Notes: generated by a model not told the origin, from the sequence alone. Counted from the first letter of the stretch, positions 16,920 through 26,517 are shown. The stretch: DNA of 64,000 nt from UBA5069 sp963773745 (GCA_963773745.1 CAVZCL010000005.1:1922001-1986000), one strand, 5' to 3'. Numbers and translations are program-made.

Positions 16920-17106
16920 CAGCGAACGGCGCAACTGCGACACAGAGGTCACAGAGGCAACAGAGGATCACAGAGAAAAGCAAAGAAAAGCAACGGCGGA
17001 TTTGCTTTGGTGCACATCCGCCGTTGCTTTTCTTTGCTTTTCTCTGTGATCCTCTGTTGCCTCTGTGACCTCTGTGTCGCAGTTGCGCCGTTCGCTGTTA
17101 GCCCTT
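16911..17106. repeat. 91-bp-arm perfect palindrome covering two convergent stop codons
   Basis: Arms 16911-17001 and 17016-17106 match exactly over 91 bases with a 14-base loop. Each arm begins inside a gene: AAGGGCTAA gives Lys-Gly-stop for the permease on the plus strand, and the same nine bases give Lys-Gly-stop for the S9 peptidase on the minus strand. The inner sequence belongs to the CACAGAGG/AAAGCAACG family also found at 6586-6714. It should be a very strong two-way terminator and could extrude as a cruciform. Confidence 0.9.
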
Positions 17107-17885
17107 CAGGTGGCGGTTGAGGAAGTCGGCCATCTGCGTAAAGCTGTCAATGCGGTTGGCCAACTTGCTGAAGATGTGCCCTTCGTCGGTGTAGCGGACG
17201 AAATCGACCTGGCCGCCGTTCGCACGCACACGCTCCACCAGCTGCTCCGATTCGGAGATGGGGACGCGCGGGTCATTCTCGCCCGCCAGCACAAGCAACG
17301 GCGCGCGGATGGCCTCGACTTTGTGGATGGGCGAGATGCGCTCGAGGAATGTGCGATCGTTGGCAAGGCTGCCATACTCGCGCTCGCGGTGCGCCCGCCG
17401 CCACGGGCCTGTGCGTTCGAGGAATGTGATCCAGTTGGAAATGCCTACAACGTCGATACCGGCGGCAAAGGCGTCCGGGTACTCGGTGAGTGCGGCGAGG
17501 GTCATGAAGCCACCGTACGAGCGGCCGTAGATGGCTACGCGTGCCCCGTTGATGTTCGGTTGCGTCTCGAGCCAATCGACGGCGGCCTTCAGGTCGGCCA
17601 CACTGTCCATGCGCAGCTCGACATCGTCGAGCGCAACCCAGGCGCGGCCATAGCCCGTGCTGCCGCGCACGTTGGGGGCGAGAATGGCGAAGCCCTGGCT
17701 GAGGAAATACTGGAAGGTGACAAAGAGCTCGGGGCGCAACTGACTGGCAGGGCCTCCGTGCACGTAGAGCACACAGGGAAAGCCGCCCGCGGGTGCTTCG
17801 CCCTGAGGCGTGTAGAGGAAGGCAGGAATGTCGCGCCCGTCAAAGGTGGGATAGGAGACGAGTTCAGGGCGCGCTAAAGGTGGTG
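17098..17885 (-). CDS. S9-family peptidase, C-terminal catalytic part (frameshifted)
   Basis: The alpha/beta-hydrolase domain of a prolyl-oligopeptidase-family (S9C, acylaminoacyl-peptidase-like) enzyme. It starts with PELVSYPTFDGRDIPAFLYTP, then the oxyanion region YVHGGPASQLRP. The nucleophile Ser is in GRSYGGFM, the Asp in AGENDPRVP and the His in TDEGHIF, so the triad is complete. It is read one frame off from the propeller part at 17864-18949; the junction is near 17875-17885 at GGGCGCGC. The last codons lie in the palindrome arm. Together the two parts make about 615 residues, the normal size. Confidence 0.9.
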
Positions 17886-18949
17886 ACGTCGAGGCCGGCG
17901 CGATTGCTGAAGGTGAGCTGGCGCGTCGTTGCGTCAAGCACGCGCACCGTCCAGACGTCCGAGGTGGCGACGGGCGTTTGCAGCGCGAAGACAAGGAAGG
18001 TGCCGCGCGCGTTGAAGCGGATTGAGGAGATGACGCCCGCCGGCAGATCCTCGACGCGCTGACGGCGGCCGCTGAGCAGGTCCAGCAGGTAGAGGCGGCT
18101 GTAGCCCTGCACGTTGATTGTGAACGCTGCCGTGCGGCCATCGTGGGCCACTGCAAAGAGTTCGAGCTCGCCACCGCCTGGCTCGTCGTCGGCGTCAAAG
18201 AGGGGCGTAAGCGCACCGTCGGCGGGGTTCATGTGGCAGAGCGCGCCGCGATCGTGGGTAGCGTCGGTGAGCATGTAGAGGCCGCGCACGGCCCATGCAA
18301 AGGCCCAGTAGCGGGCAGCGGGCCGGTCGGCTGTCAGGCGGCGCTCGACGCCGCTGGCGATATCCAGCGCGTAGATGTCCACCTCGAGCGTGCCCACCTC
18401 GTCAGTGGAGAGGACCGTGCGGCCGTCAGGCGACCACGCCACGGCGTTGCGCAGGCCGCGCGCCTCATGCAGGAAGGTCGTCGCGCCGCTGGCGAGATCC
18501 ATGCGGTACAGGTCGAAATCGATGCCGTTGCGTGCGTTGGAGGTGTAGACAATCGCCTGGCCGTCGCCGCTCCACGCGCCAAAGTGGTGGATGGCACTGG
18601 CGTCTGTAGTGAGGGGGCGCACGGAATGGGTTTCGTGCCCCTCGCTGTCCACGCCAAAGTTGGAGACGAGATGGAACTGGTAGCGCTCGTTGCCGCCCAC
18701 GTCGCTCACCGCGATAAGGTGGGGCGCCTCGCTGGTGCCATAGAGCTCCCACACCTTTTCGCTCATGAAGGTGAGCTGGCGCGGCCACCGTGCGTCGCCC
18801 TCGCCGCGCGTGCCCACGCTCCAGACCTGGAAGGTGCCGGTGAGGTCACTGAGATAGGCGACTCGGCTGCCATCCGGTGCAAGCACGGGCGCGACGGCGC
18901 TGCGAATGTTGAGATAGCGGGCGAATTCGGGACGTGGTTCGGGAGCCAT
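17864..18949 (-). CDS. S9-family peptidase, N-terminal beta-propeller part (frameshifted)
   Basis: The seven-bladed propeller that gates the active site of the S9 peptidase. WD40-like/TolB-like strands are plain: APVLAPDGSRVAYLSDL, then FGAWSGDGQAIVYTSNARNG, RNAVAWSPDGRTVLSTDE and VAHDGRTAAFTINVQG. The start ATG at 18949 gives MAPEPRPEFARYLNIRSA, and no signal peptide is present, so the enzyme is probably cytoplasmic. The frame stops at FSAP, immediately before where the catalytic domain resumes in another frame. Confidence 0.88.
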   Translation of the reverse strand: MAPEPRPEFARYLNIRSAVAPVLAPDGSRVAYLSDLTGTFQVWSVGTRGEGDARWPRQLTFMSEKVWELYGTSEAPHLIAVSDVGGNERYQFHLVSNFGVDSEGHETHSVRPLTTDASAIHHFGAWSGDGQAIVYTSNARNGIDFDLYRMDLASGATTFLHEARGLRNAVAWSPDGRTVLSTDEVGTLEVDIYALDIASGVERRLTADRPAARYWAFAWAVRGLYMLTDATHDRGALCHMNPADGALTPLFDADDEPGGGELELFAVAHDGRTAAFTINVQGYSRLYLLDLLSGRRQRVEDLPAGVISSIRFNARGTFLVFALQTPVATSDVWTVRVLDATTRQLTFSNRAGLDVTTFSAP

Positions 18950-19054
18950 GGGCGGATACCTGAAAGCATCTTGGCGCGCAGGTGCGCAGACGCGAAGAGA
19001 GCGTAGTGATTACTGTACGAAGCGCAAGGCGAACCTGGGTGCGGCGCGCATGCG

Positions 19055-20196
19055 TTAGCTGCGGTTGGGGCTCGAGTGCGCCGCTTCCTCGAGGACAGCG
19101 AGCGTTTCGGCGGCGGCTTTTTCCCATGAGAAGCGCTTGACGTTTTCGTGGCCGGCGGCAATTAGCTGGGCGCGCAACGCTTCATCGAGGCTCAGGCGCA
19201 GCATGGCCGCAGCAATTGCGTCGACGTCCGTAGGGTCAACCAGAAGCGCAGCATCGCCGGCGACTTCGGGCAGTGACGAGTTGTTGGCTGTCAAGACGGG
19301 GACTCCTGCCTGTTGCGCCTCGAGCACGGGCAGCCCGAAGCCTTCATGGAGTGAAGGATAGCAGAAGAAAAGCGCACCCTGCAAGAGTGCGGCGGCGTGG
19401 TCGGCGGGAAGATAGCCGGGCAGGTGAAGCGCATCGCCGAGGCCGAGCTGGGCCATGCCCGCCAGCAGGGGTTCGCTCTTCCAGCCGGGCGCACCGGCGA
19501 GCACGAGGTCAAAGCCACTGTGGCCGGCGGCGCGCAGCGTGGCGAGCGCCTGGGCAACACGCAGGAGGTTCTTGCGCGGCTGCAGCGTGCCAATGAAAAA
19601 GGCATAGGGCCGCGCCAGCCCGTAGTGCGCCCGCACGGCGGCAATCTCATCCGGGCCGGCGGCTGCAACAGGGGCGGCGGCCTCATGCACAACGCGCACG
19701 CGCGCTGGATCAGCCTGGTAGGCGGTGTGCAGGTCGCTGGCCGTGGCATGGCTTACGGCAATCAGACGTGTGGCGCTGCGCACGGCGTAGCGGTTGCTGG
19801 CGTTAAGGTAGAGGCGCTGGCCGGCTGTGTGCGTTTCGGGCAGGTGCAGGTAGCCGAGATCATGTACCGTGACCACGCGAGGGGGCAGGCGGTCGGGCGC
19901 GGCCAGCGGCAGCACGTGGGCTGGAATAAAGAGCACGTCGGGGCGGTCACGCTGGATGGCAGGGCCAAGGCGGCGGTGGGTCCACGCGGCGTCTGCGGCA
20001 GCACGCGCTGGGCAACGGGCGCGCTGCTGGTCAGCAGCGGATGGTGGGCGGGCAGCCGCTGTGGCAGGTAGAGCAGCCAGCTGTGAGCGCACGCTTCGGG
20101 CAGCGCAAGCAGGTTGCGAATGATTTCGAGGGAATAGCGCTCGGTGCCGGTGGGATTGGGCTTGATGGCACGCGAGGCGTCAATTGCTATGCGCAT
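19055..20196 (-). CDS. Glycosyltransferase family 4 (frameshifted once)
   Basis: A GT-B glycosyltransferase of about 380 residues. The N-terminal MRIAIDASRAIKPNPTGTER is read from 20196 and leads to LLYLPQRLP. Near 19985-20010 the frame changes to WTHRRLGPAIQRDRPDVLF. The rest reads VVTVHDLGYLHLPETH, RLIAVSHATASDL, FIGTLQPRKNLLRVAQAL and the nucleotide-sugar site HEGFGLPVLEAQQAGVPVL with the E-x7-E pattern. Closest in style to mannosyl-/galactosyl-transferases of surface polysaccharide synthesis; the exact sugar cannot be told. It stands apart from the glycan cluster at 47.5-50.7 kb. Confidence 0.85.
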
Positions 20197-20600
20197 ATGG
20201 CGGCTGCGCATCCATCGGCGGTGGACTGTGCGGCAAGGGGATCGGCGCTGCGCTGCGGGCAGAGATGCACGCTTCGCTTGAGGCTGTAGTCAAACATTGT
20301 GCGCGGGAACCTCAATCACTTGTGATGAGTGGGGACTATGCGGCGGCCACCGTTGCGCTGCATGATTCGGGGCCGACTGCGCTGTAGGGTAAGCGGAGCG
20401 ATGAAAGCGCGAAGTTGGCGGTTTTCAGGATTCACAAGTGCGTGTATACTAACAGTCAGGAGAGTTGGAGTCCAATCCGTTTGCGACCCGTGTGGTACAC
20501 TCTAGCGAGGGCGCAAGACCGCTTTGGCGTACGGTTCACAACGTAGAGTCTGCACAACGTCCATCACATCAAGCCAACATCGCTGCGGGTAGAGACGAAC
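20197..20600. other. Intergenic interval with a possible promoter
   Basis: About 400 bases between divergent genes. A TATACT at 20445-20450 with TTTTCA at 20422-20427 (17-base spacer) could drive the plus-strand small membrane protein gene, with a leader of about 145 bases. Nothing else is recognisable. Confidence 0.4.
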
Positions 20601-20942
20601 GTGGACCATTGGACAGCCCTTTGGATCGGCAAAGGTTTGATTGATAGTCTGTGGGTCATTGGCCTGGCGGGCATCGTCCTTTCGCTTAGCCATGACGGCT
20701 GGGTGAGAAATTTCGCGCGCCATGCATCGTCCACACACCGAGTGGAGCATGGTGCACCTGTTGCAGTCTCACCGGTTTGGTACAGCTTGTGCGCCGCGAT
20801 CGTGTCGGTGGCGCTGTTGTTAAACGCCTGGGTATCTGTACCACGCGCCCCCGCGTGGATGCTGATCATTTGGGGGGCGTTGGTTCTCTTTTCCTGTTCC
20901 ACATTGATAGTTGCCGCCCGGTCTGCACGCCTTGACACTTAA
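20601..20942 (+). CDS. Small membrane protein, unknown
   Basis: A 113-residue protein starting at GTG 20601. Three hydrophobic stretches are visible: about residues 11-28 (GLIDSLWVIGLAGIVLSL), 57-77 (PVWYSLCAAIVSVALLLNAW) and 84-106 (WMLIIWGALVLFSCSTLIVA). I recognise no family. It lies 93 bases upstream of the SH3-repeat membrane protein on the same strand and may be co-transcribed with it. The absence of competing frames and the coherent helices support a real gene. Confidence 0.6.
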   Translation: MDHWTALWIGKGLIDSLWVIGLAGIVLSLSHDGWVRNFARHASSTHRVEHGAPVAVSPVWYSLCAAIVSVALLLNAWVSVPRAPAWMLIIWGALVLFSCSTLIVAARSARLDT

Positions 20943-21035
20943 TTGCAACGCACGTTTGTGCGCTCAACCTGTGCCTGCGCAGTGGACTCAACGACGCAAT
21001 TGACCAGGATGCGCCACCTGAAGGAGATGTAAATA

Positions 21036-22598
21036 ATGGCAGAGCAAAAGATCCGCAATCAGTGGCAGCTTGAGGAGACCGGCGAATCGCTGGAGCAGTG
21101 GAAGCTGCAGGATGACGAGCAGCGGCTGCCCTCGCACATGCAGCTGCAGGATGATTATTCAGATCCAGAGATGATGGATGCGGCATGGCAGCCGATTGAC
21201 TATCGCGCCATGCAGGCGGCCGCCGCCGGCAAGCCGCGGCGCGGTGGGATGGCGCTGGGGGCATTGCTGGTGGTTGCGCTCCTGGGCGTGGTCGGCTACC
21301 TGGCGTGGTTCTACATGGGCCAGGCGGATACGGACGCGCCGGCAGCGGCCACTGATCAGGCGGCACTCGTGGCAGACGGCGAACGAAGTCCGGATGCTGT
21401 CGATCTCGCAGCGGTGGCAACGGATCCGCTGACTGGTACAACTGAAGGCAGCGGCGCTGCAGCCCCAGCCAATCAGAGTGCGCAAACTGAGGCGCCTGCA
21501 GCCGCAGATACGGCACCCGCTGCCGGCGAAGGCGCGACATCGCCTGTTGCGGCTGTGGAACTCGCTGCGCCGATTGTCGCCCCGGTGCCCGCGTTGCCGG
21601 CCACTGCCGAAGTGCGCCAGGCTACAATCAATTCGCAGTTTGGCGTGAACTTGCGCGCCGAGGCCGCTGCGACAGCCACGTTGCTGGCCACGCTGGACGA
21701 CAAGACGACCCATGTGGTGGTGAGCGGCCCCACGACCGACGCGGCCGGTGCAACCTGGTATGAACTGGCGCAACCCGACAAGACGCGGGGCTGGGTTTCG
21801 GGCGACTTCATTACAGTCACCGTACAGAATCTGCCGTATGCCGATGCTGAAGCGTTGCTGGCATCAGTCGGCATGACGCTCGCGGCCCCGGCTGCAGAGG
21901 CCGCGCCTTCTGTGTCCGTGACGGCGACAGCACCGATTACAGACGGCGCGCCAATTGCTCCGGGCGCGACGGGGGCAGCCCCCGTGGGGCTCTCCGCTGT
22001 AATTACGGCGCCGGCTGGGCTCAACCTGCGCAGCGCCGCAGAATCAGGCGACAATGTGATTGAGCAACTGCTCGACGGGGCTGCGGTGACGGTGATTGGC
22101 CGATCGGCCGATGGCGCGTGGCTCCAGATCGAGCTGCCCGATGGCAAGCGCGGCTGGGTATCCAGCGAGTTTGTGACGGTGACGGGTGACCTCAACACAA
22201 TTCCGGCCGGCACGTCGCAACCGTTAACGCCAACGGCTGCTTCTGTTGTGACGGGCGCGCTGGCGGCGGTTCAACCGGCTGCTGCAATCACCGGCACTGC
22301 CGCGACGGGTGCAGCCGCACTTGCAGCCCCTGCAGACGCGGCTCCGGCTCCAGCAGCAACGGGCGGCGGTGCTGCCTTCACGGTGACGAGTATCATGGGC
22401 GTCAACGTGCGCCCGCAGCCCAGCAACGATTCGCCGGGGATTGTGCAGCTTTCGTGGAACACAAGTGGCACGGCAAGCGGCCGCACGGCCGACGGCAACT
22501 GGGTGCAGGTGACGATTCCAAGCGGCCAGAGCGGCTGGGTGGCAGAGGTCGCCGTGACGCTTGACCGCGAGGTCTCCTCGCTGCCTGTGATCCAGTAG
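21036..22598 (+). CDS. Membrane-anchored SH3-repeat protein
   Basis: A 520-residue type II membrane protein. The cytoplasmic head (1-70) is acidic and Gln-rich, and one transmembrane helix covers about 72-94 (GALLVVALLGVVGYLAWFYM). The rest is outside: three bacterial SH3 (SH3_3-type) domains separated by long Ala/Pro/Thr linkers. The SH3 repeats are marked by FGVNLRAEAAATATLLATL, then GLNLRSAAESGDNVIEQLLDG and MGVNVRPQPSNDSPGIVQL, each closing with a GWVSxxFVTV-like strand. Such domains commonly bind peptidoglycan or glycan. ATG 21036 follows AAGGAGATG. A strong terminator is at 22684-22720. Confidence 0.85.
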   Translation: MAEQKIRNQWQLEETGESLEQWKLQDDEQRLPSHMQLQDDYSDPEMMDAAWQPIDYRAMQAAAAGKPRRGGMALGALLVVALLGVVGYLAWFYMGQADTDAPAAATDQAALVADGERSPDAVDLAAVATDPLTGTTEGSGAAAPANQSAQTEAPAAADTAPAAGEGATSPVAAVELAAPIVAPVPALPATAEVRQATINSQFGVNLRAEAAATATLLATLDDKTTHVVVSGPTTDAAGATWYELAQPDKTRGWVSGDFITVTVQNLPYADAEALLASVGMTLAAPAAEAAPSVSVTATAPITDGAPIAPGATGAAPVGLSAVITAPAGLNLRSAAESGDNVIEQLLDGAAVTVIGRSADGAWLQIELPDGKRGWVSSEFVTVTGDLNTIPAGTSQPLTPTAASVVTGALAAVQPAAAITGTAATGAAALAAPADAAPAPAATGGGAAFTVTSIMGVNVRPQPSNDSPGIVQLSWNTSGTASGRTADGNWVQVTIPSGQSGWVAEVAVTLDREVSSLPVIQ

Positions 22599-22683
22599 CG
22601 GGTTCAGTCGCACTGTACGAGCCTGCATAAGCGGGCTGCGCTGCCACGCACGCGGTAACCAAAGAGAGTGTTCCTGTAACGAG

Positions 22684-22720
22684 GTGCGGGGCGTGACATG
22701 GCTCACGCCCCGCACTTTTT
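22684..22720 (+). terminator. Intrinsic terminator after the SH3-repeat gene
   Basis: GTGCGGGGCGTGA, loop CATGGC, TCACGCCCCGCAC and then TTTTT: a perfect 13-pair stem with a U tract, 85 bases after the stop codon and 35 bases before the next gene. Confidence 0.9.
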
Positions 22721-22754
22721 CAGGGCCAGCTTGAATGCAAGGGAAGGGTGCAGC

Positions 22755-23531
22755 ATGGGTGACAGTCGCGGCAGTCAGGTGATTTGGGCAGTCGTCCTCA
22801 TCCTCGGCGGCGTGCTGCTTCTCATCTTCAATTACGGGTTGCTGGCGGCGTACGAGCCGCTGGCGCAGTGGATTGCCGGCGGCGCGCTCGCGCTTGGCGG
22901 CGTGGGCTTCTTCCTCTCGGTGGCGCGCACGCCGGCTGCATGGTGGCGTCTCATCCCTGCGTGGACGCTGCTCGCGCTGGCGGGTATGGTGCTGCTGAGC
23001 ACGCGTGCGGACGTGGGGGGCCCGCTGATTGCCGCCGTTCTCTTCTGGGGACTGGGTCTCGCCTTCGCGCACATTTACCTGCGTGCGCGCACGGAGAACT
23101 GGTGGGCAATTCTGCCGGGCGGCTTCCTCACTGTGCTTGGCGTGGTGATTGCGCTGAGTGGGCGGGTCGATTCGCTGCGTGCGTTGGGCTCGGTGCTCTT
23201 TGCCGGCCTCGGGCTTGTCTTTCTGCTGCTTGCGCTGGCGGGCGGCAAGCTGCGCCACTGGTGGGCGCTTGTGCCCGGGAGCATTCTGTTGCTCTTTGGC
23301 CTCTTTATACTGGGGGGCGGCGGCGTCACGGGCGGGGGGGCGCTGCGCTGGTGGCCGGTTCTGGCGATTGTCGCGGGCATCCTGATTGGCTGGCGTGCCA
23401 TGCGCCCTGCGCCTGCACCAAAGCTGGAGGTCAACCGCGCACCAGCGCTGCGCCGCGACGAGGAGGGGGCGAAGCCGTCGCCCGCCGCGGCAGGGGCAAG
23501 CATTCAGGTGCTGGCCGATCCGGACGCGTAG
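22755..23531 (+). CDS. Polytopic membrane protein, unknown
   Basis: A 258-residue protein with about eight short hydrophobic helices in paired hairpins (VIWAVVLILGGVLLLIFNYG, WIAGGALALGGVGFFLSV, LIPAWTLLALAGMVLL, ILPGGFLTVLGVVIAL and so on), then a charged cytoplasmic tail of about 45 residues. The repeating pattern resembles the DUF5668/LiaF-like transmembrane family common in Chloroflexota, but I cannot assign a function. ATG 22755 has GGGAAGGG upstream. It is probably transcribed alone. Confidence 0.75.
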   Translation: MGDSRGSQVIWAVVLILGGVLLLIFNYGLLAAYEPLAQWIAGGALALGGVGFFLSVARTPAAWWRLIPAWTLLALAGMVLLSTRADVGGPLIAAVLFWGLGLAFAHIYLRARTENWWAILPGGFLTVLGVVIALSGRVDSLRALGSVLFAGLGLVFLLLALAGGKLRHWWALVPGSILLLFGLFILGGGGVTGGGALRWWPVLAIVAGILIGWRAMRPAPAPKLEVNRAPALRRDEEGAKPSPAAAGASIQVLADPDA

Positions 23532-23563
23532 GTGCGCGGCACACTTCGTAACGGCAGCTGAAG

Positions 23564-23674
23564 GGTGCATCCCTAAGCCGCGTGTGTTCGTAGCGGCGTC
23601 AGCGTTAGGGAACCGCGCGTCACAGACGGCGGCTGAAGCAGCCGCTACGGAGCCCGCGGATTAAGGGATGCACC
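23564..23674. repeat. GCCGCTACGG-type hairpin within an outer inverted repeat
   Basis: An inner hairpin at 23629-23645 (GCGGCTG, AAG, CAGCCGC), followed by TACGG, is flanked by outer arms GGTGCATCCCTAA (23564-23576) and TTAAGGGATGCACC (23661-23674) that pair with one bulge. The inner unit recurs at 35637-35654 and, in variant form, at 32867-32910. It fills the 189-base gap between the membrane protein and the nitrilase gene. Confidence 0.65.
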
Positions 23675-23720
23675 ACTAAGCCGCCGCTTCGATTGCATCT
23701 CGTCATCTCAAGGGGGGCCC

Positions 23721-24543
23721 ATGCAGGCAGAGAAGCGCAATCTGACTTTGACACTTGTGCAGATGGACTGCAAGCTGGGCGAGCCTGCGCACAATTTCGC
23801 GCGCGCCGAATCCTTTGTGGAGGAGGCGGCGCGCCGCGGCAGCGACCTCGTGCTGCTGCCGGAACTGTGGAGCACCGCCTACGACCTGGGGCGGGCGGCA
23901 GAGCTGGCATCGCCACTTGTGCAGCATGCCGGCGAAGGCGCCCCCGGCAACTGGTTTGGCCGGCTGGCAGCCATGGCGGCTGCGCACGACCTCTGGCTCG
24001 GCGGCTCAATTCTGGAAGAGCGCGCCGGTCTCTTCTACAACTGCTTCACCCTCTACGGGCCGGACGGGCGTCTCAGCGCCGTCTACCGCAAGTTGCACCT
24101 CTTTCGCCTTATGGAGGAGGAGAAGTACCTTGCGCCCGGTCCCGAAGCCGTGTGCGCGCCCATGCCGTGGGGAGATGCAGGCATGGCCATCTGTTATGAC
24201 CTGCGCTTCCCCGAACTCTTCCGCCGCTATGCGCTGCAGGGCGCGCGCATCATCCTGCTGCCCGCGGAGTGGCCCTATCCACGCCGCCCGCACTGGCGTA
24301 CGCTGCTGCGGGCGCGGGCCATCGAGAACCAGTGCTTTGTGGCGGCCTGCAACCGCGTGGGCGAGACCAACGGCACAACCTTCTTTGGCGCGTCGGCGGT
24401 GATTGACCCGTGGGGCGAAACGCTGGTTGAGGCGGGTGACGTGGAGACGCTGCTCACCGTCACCATCGACCTGGAGCAGGCGGATCGGCGCACGCAAGCG
24501 CATTCCCGTCTTCGAGGACCGCCGCGCCGACATTTACGGATAA
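23721..24543 (+). CDS. Carbon-nitrogen hydrolase (nitrilase superfamily)
   Basis: An omega-amidase/NIT2-like amidohydrolase of about 273 residues. The catalytic triad is visible: Glu in LVLLPELWSTAYD, Lys in YRKLHLFRLMEEEKYLAPG, and Cys in MAICYDLRFPELFRRYALQG. ILLPAEWPYPRRPHW and the AIENQCFVAACNRVG signature follow. Substrates of this branch include alpha-keto-acid amides and deaminated glutathione. Near 24487 the frame changes; the natural end, KRIPVFEDRRADIYG, is read one frame over with a stop at 24541-24543. Without that correction the frame runs on through the hairpin to 24647 and adds a meaningless tail. Confidence 0.9.
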
Positions 24544-24544
24544 G

Positions 24545-24640
24545 AAGTTCGGGTACGCAGAAACATCAGGAGAGCGGAAACCACGTGAAATGCTTTCACG
24601 TGGTTTCCGCTCCTCCTGATGTTTCTGCGTACCCGAACTT
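24545..24640. terminator. 46-bp-arm inverted repeat with one bulge
   Basis: Arms 24545-24590 and 24594-24640 are complementary except for one extra C in the right arm, around a 3-base loop. It starts one base after the restored stop of the amidohydrolase and ends seven bases before the stop of the minus-strand xpt gene, acting as a shared terminator for convergent genes. Confidence 0.85.
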
Positions 24641-24647
24641 TGTTTGA

Positions 24648-25251
24648 TCAGGCGGAGAGCGCGCTCTCGGGGTTGCGCACGGTAATCGTGTCGCCCTCCA
24701 TCGCCTCGATGGTAGCGAGCGCGATTATGGGCACATTCAGGTGTTCAAGCAGGGCGCGCCCATCCTCAAAACTCTTCTCGATAATGCAACCAATGCCGCA
24801 GAGGGTGGCGTGGCACTGATCCACCAGTTGGGCGAGCGCGGCAATCGTCTTGCCTGTGGCCGAGAAAGTCATCGATGAGGAGCACGCGGTCATCGGGCCG
24901 CAGGTACTCGGGCGAGACAATCAGTTCGACAATGCCCCCTTTGGTGTGGCTGGGCGCCTGTGCGCTGTAAACACCTTGCGCCATGGTAATCGGCCGCGTC
25001 TTGCGCGCATAGATGACGGGCACATTGAGCACCATGCCGCAGGTGAGGGCGGGCGCGATGCCGCTGACCTCGGCAGTGATGATCTTGGTCACGTCGCGCA
25101 CGCCGACGTCGTGGAAGCGGCGCGCAAATGAGCGCCCCATCTCCATGGTCAGCTCAGGGTCGAGCTGGTGGTTGACGAAGCCATCGACCTTGAGAATGCC
25201 CCGGCCCAAATTGCGCCCTTCGCTGCGAATGCGGTCCACCAGTTGCTGCAT
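24648..25251 (-). CDS. xpt: Xanthine phosphoribosyltransferase (frameshifted once)
   Basis: A purine-salvage enzyme converting xanthine plus PRPP to XMP. The N-terminal part MQQLVDRIRSEGRNLGRGIL, then VDGFVNHQLDPELTMEMG and TKIITAEVSGIAPAL, matches Xpt/PurR-type type-I PRTases. The PRPP loop is VLLIDDFL followed, one frame over, by ATGKTIAALAQLV. One surplus G near 24867 (minus-strand CTCGGCCACAGG) causes the break. The C-terminus IIEKSFEDGRALLEHLNVP is also canonical. Corrected length is about 200 residues. No purine riboswitch is seen, since the gene follows a glycosyltransferase gene by 12 bases. Confidence 0.9.
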
Positions 25252-25263
25252 CGTTCGCTCTCC

Positions 25264-26517
25264 TCAGTTTGCAGACGAATGAATTGAAGGCGCGCGACGC
25301 TGCGCGTTGATTGCTTCGTTTTCGAGCAGGTCGGCGGCTGCATCTGCGCCGCCGAGGCCCGCGAATTCGGCGCGCAGCGACTGCGCCTTGGCGCGCTGCG
25401 GGCTCTTTGCGGGCAACAGTTGGGCCAGCGCATCGGCCAGCAACTGCGGCGTGACGGCACGCGCTGGGACATGTGCGCCCACGCCCGTGCGCACCACGCC
25501 CAAGGCCTGCTGCAACTGGTCGCCTGCATGGGGAACGACAATCTGGGGGATGGCGTGGGTCACAAGCGCGTGCGTGGTGCCGGCGCCGCCGTGGTGTATG
25601 GCGGCTGCCACGTGGGGCAGAATGGCGGCGAAGTCGACTGTCTCGTGGACGCGTGCAGACTCGGGCAAACGCGGCAGCAGGGATTCCGCATCTGCGCGGC
25701 TCGAGCTTGCCTGTGGCAAGGATGGGCAAAGCGCCCACAGCCTCGGCGGCGCGTGCGGCCGCAACGTAAAAAGGCGAAGTCACGGTTGAAGGCTGTGCCC
25801 AGGGTGATGAAGACCCAGCGGCGCGCGTCTTCCTGCGCAAAGTCCCGGGAGAGGGGCGTAGGCGCAGGTGCGCGGCCGCCCACATGGCGCGTTTGCGCAC
25901 CGAGGCGCGCCCGATTCGGCGCGCCGTACCAACCCTCACTCCAGTATGTAATATGCAGCCACGGTGATTCGAGGCCGGGCTGCCCCGCTGATGTGAAGTA
26001 GCGCCCGTCACTGCCCCACGCTTCCAGACGGGAGCGAAACTCCATGGCAAGCGCGCGTTTCGACAGCATTGCGCGCCGGCTGGGGCGGGTATGCAGGCCA
26101 GCCGGCCACCACCAGCCGCAGGTCGAGCCGCTCCGCAGTGAGGGCGGCGGCGGCGACGAACTGCTCGGTAACGAGGAGGTCGGGCTGAAACGCAGCGCAG
26201 ACGGCCTCAAGCTCACTTGCGGCCGCAGCAACGCGATCGAGGTCAAGCCACTGGTCCATGGCACGCTGGGCGCGTGCGGCAGCCCACGCAGCTTCGCTCA
26301 TTACGCCGCGAGGGAGGGCAGGCGGCGGCGGCCAGCGCCAGCCAGTCTCTGCGACGGCGTGAAAGGGAACGCCCGCCGCCCGTACTTGCGGCGCAACCGC
26401 GCTCCCGCTGGCCCATAGCAGATCATGGCCGCGGGCAGCCAGGCGGGCGGCCGTCTGGAGGTAGCCGCCCCAGTCCAGATGGCCGGCAAGTTGGGCGGAG
26501 CTAAAGAGGAAGCGCAT
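25264..26517 (-). pseudogene. GT1-family (MGT/YjiC-like) glycosyltransferase, broken by three frame changes
   Basis: About 415 residues of a nucleotide-sugar-dependent glycosyltransferase spread over several frames. It starts MRFLFSSAQLAGHLDWGG (26517), continues through VVAGWPAYPPQP, switches near 26090 to RRAMLSKRALAMEF and WVFITLGTAFNRDFAF, and switches at an A5 run (25768-25772) to FYVAAARAAEAVG. It switches again near 25710 to reach HVAAAIHHGGAGTTHALV, the donor-binding signature, and AGDQLQQA. All conserved blocks are present and in order, so the breaks are more likely sequence errors than decay, but three in one gene leave genuine loss possible. The likely role is glycosylating a lipid or small molecule. 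Confidence 0.7.

Noticed and set aside
15525..16952. A 475-residue minus-strand frame opposite the sugar permeases
   Set aside because: Shadow of the permease genes; composition is His/Gln/Arg/Glu-rich with no helices or motifs, and it enters the palindrome.
16911..17106. Terminal inverted repeats of an insertion sequence
   Set aside because: The 14-base space between the arms holds no gene, and there are no target-site duplications or transposase traces. It is a palindrome at a convergent gene junction.
24641..25300. Purine riboswitch controlling xpt
   Set aside because: The 12 bases upstream of xpt leave no room for an aptamer and no conserved purine-riboswitch core is visible.
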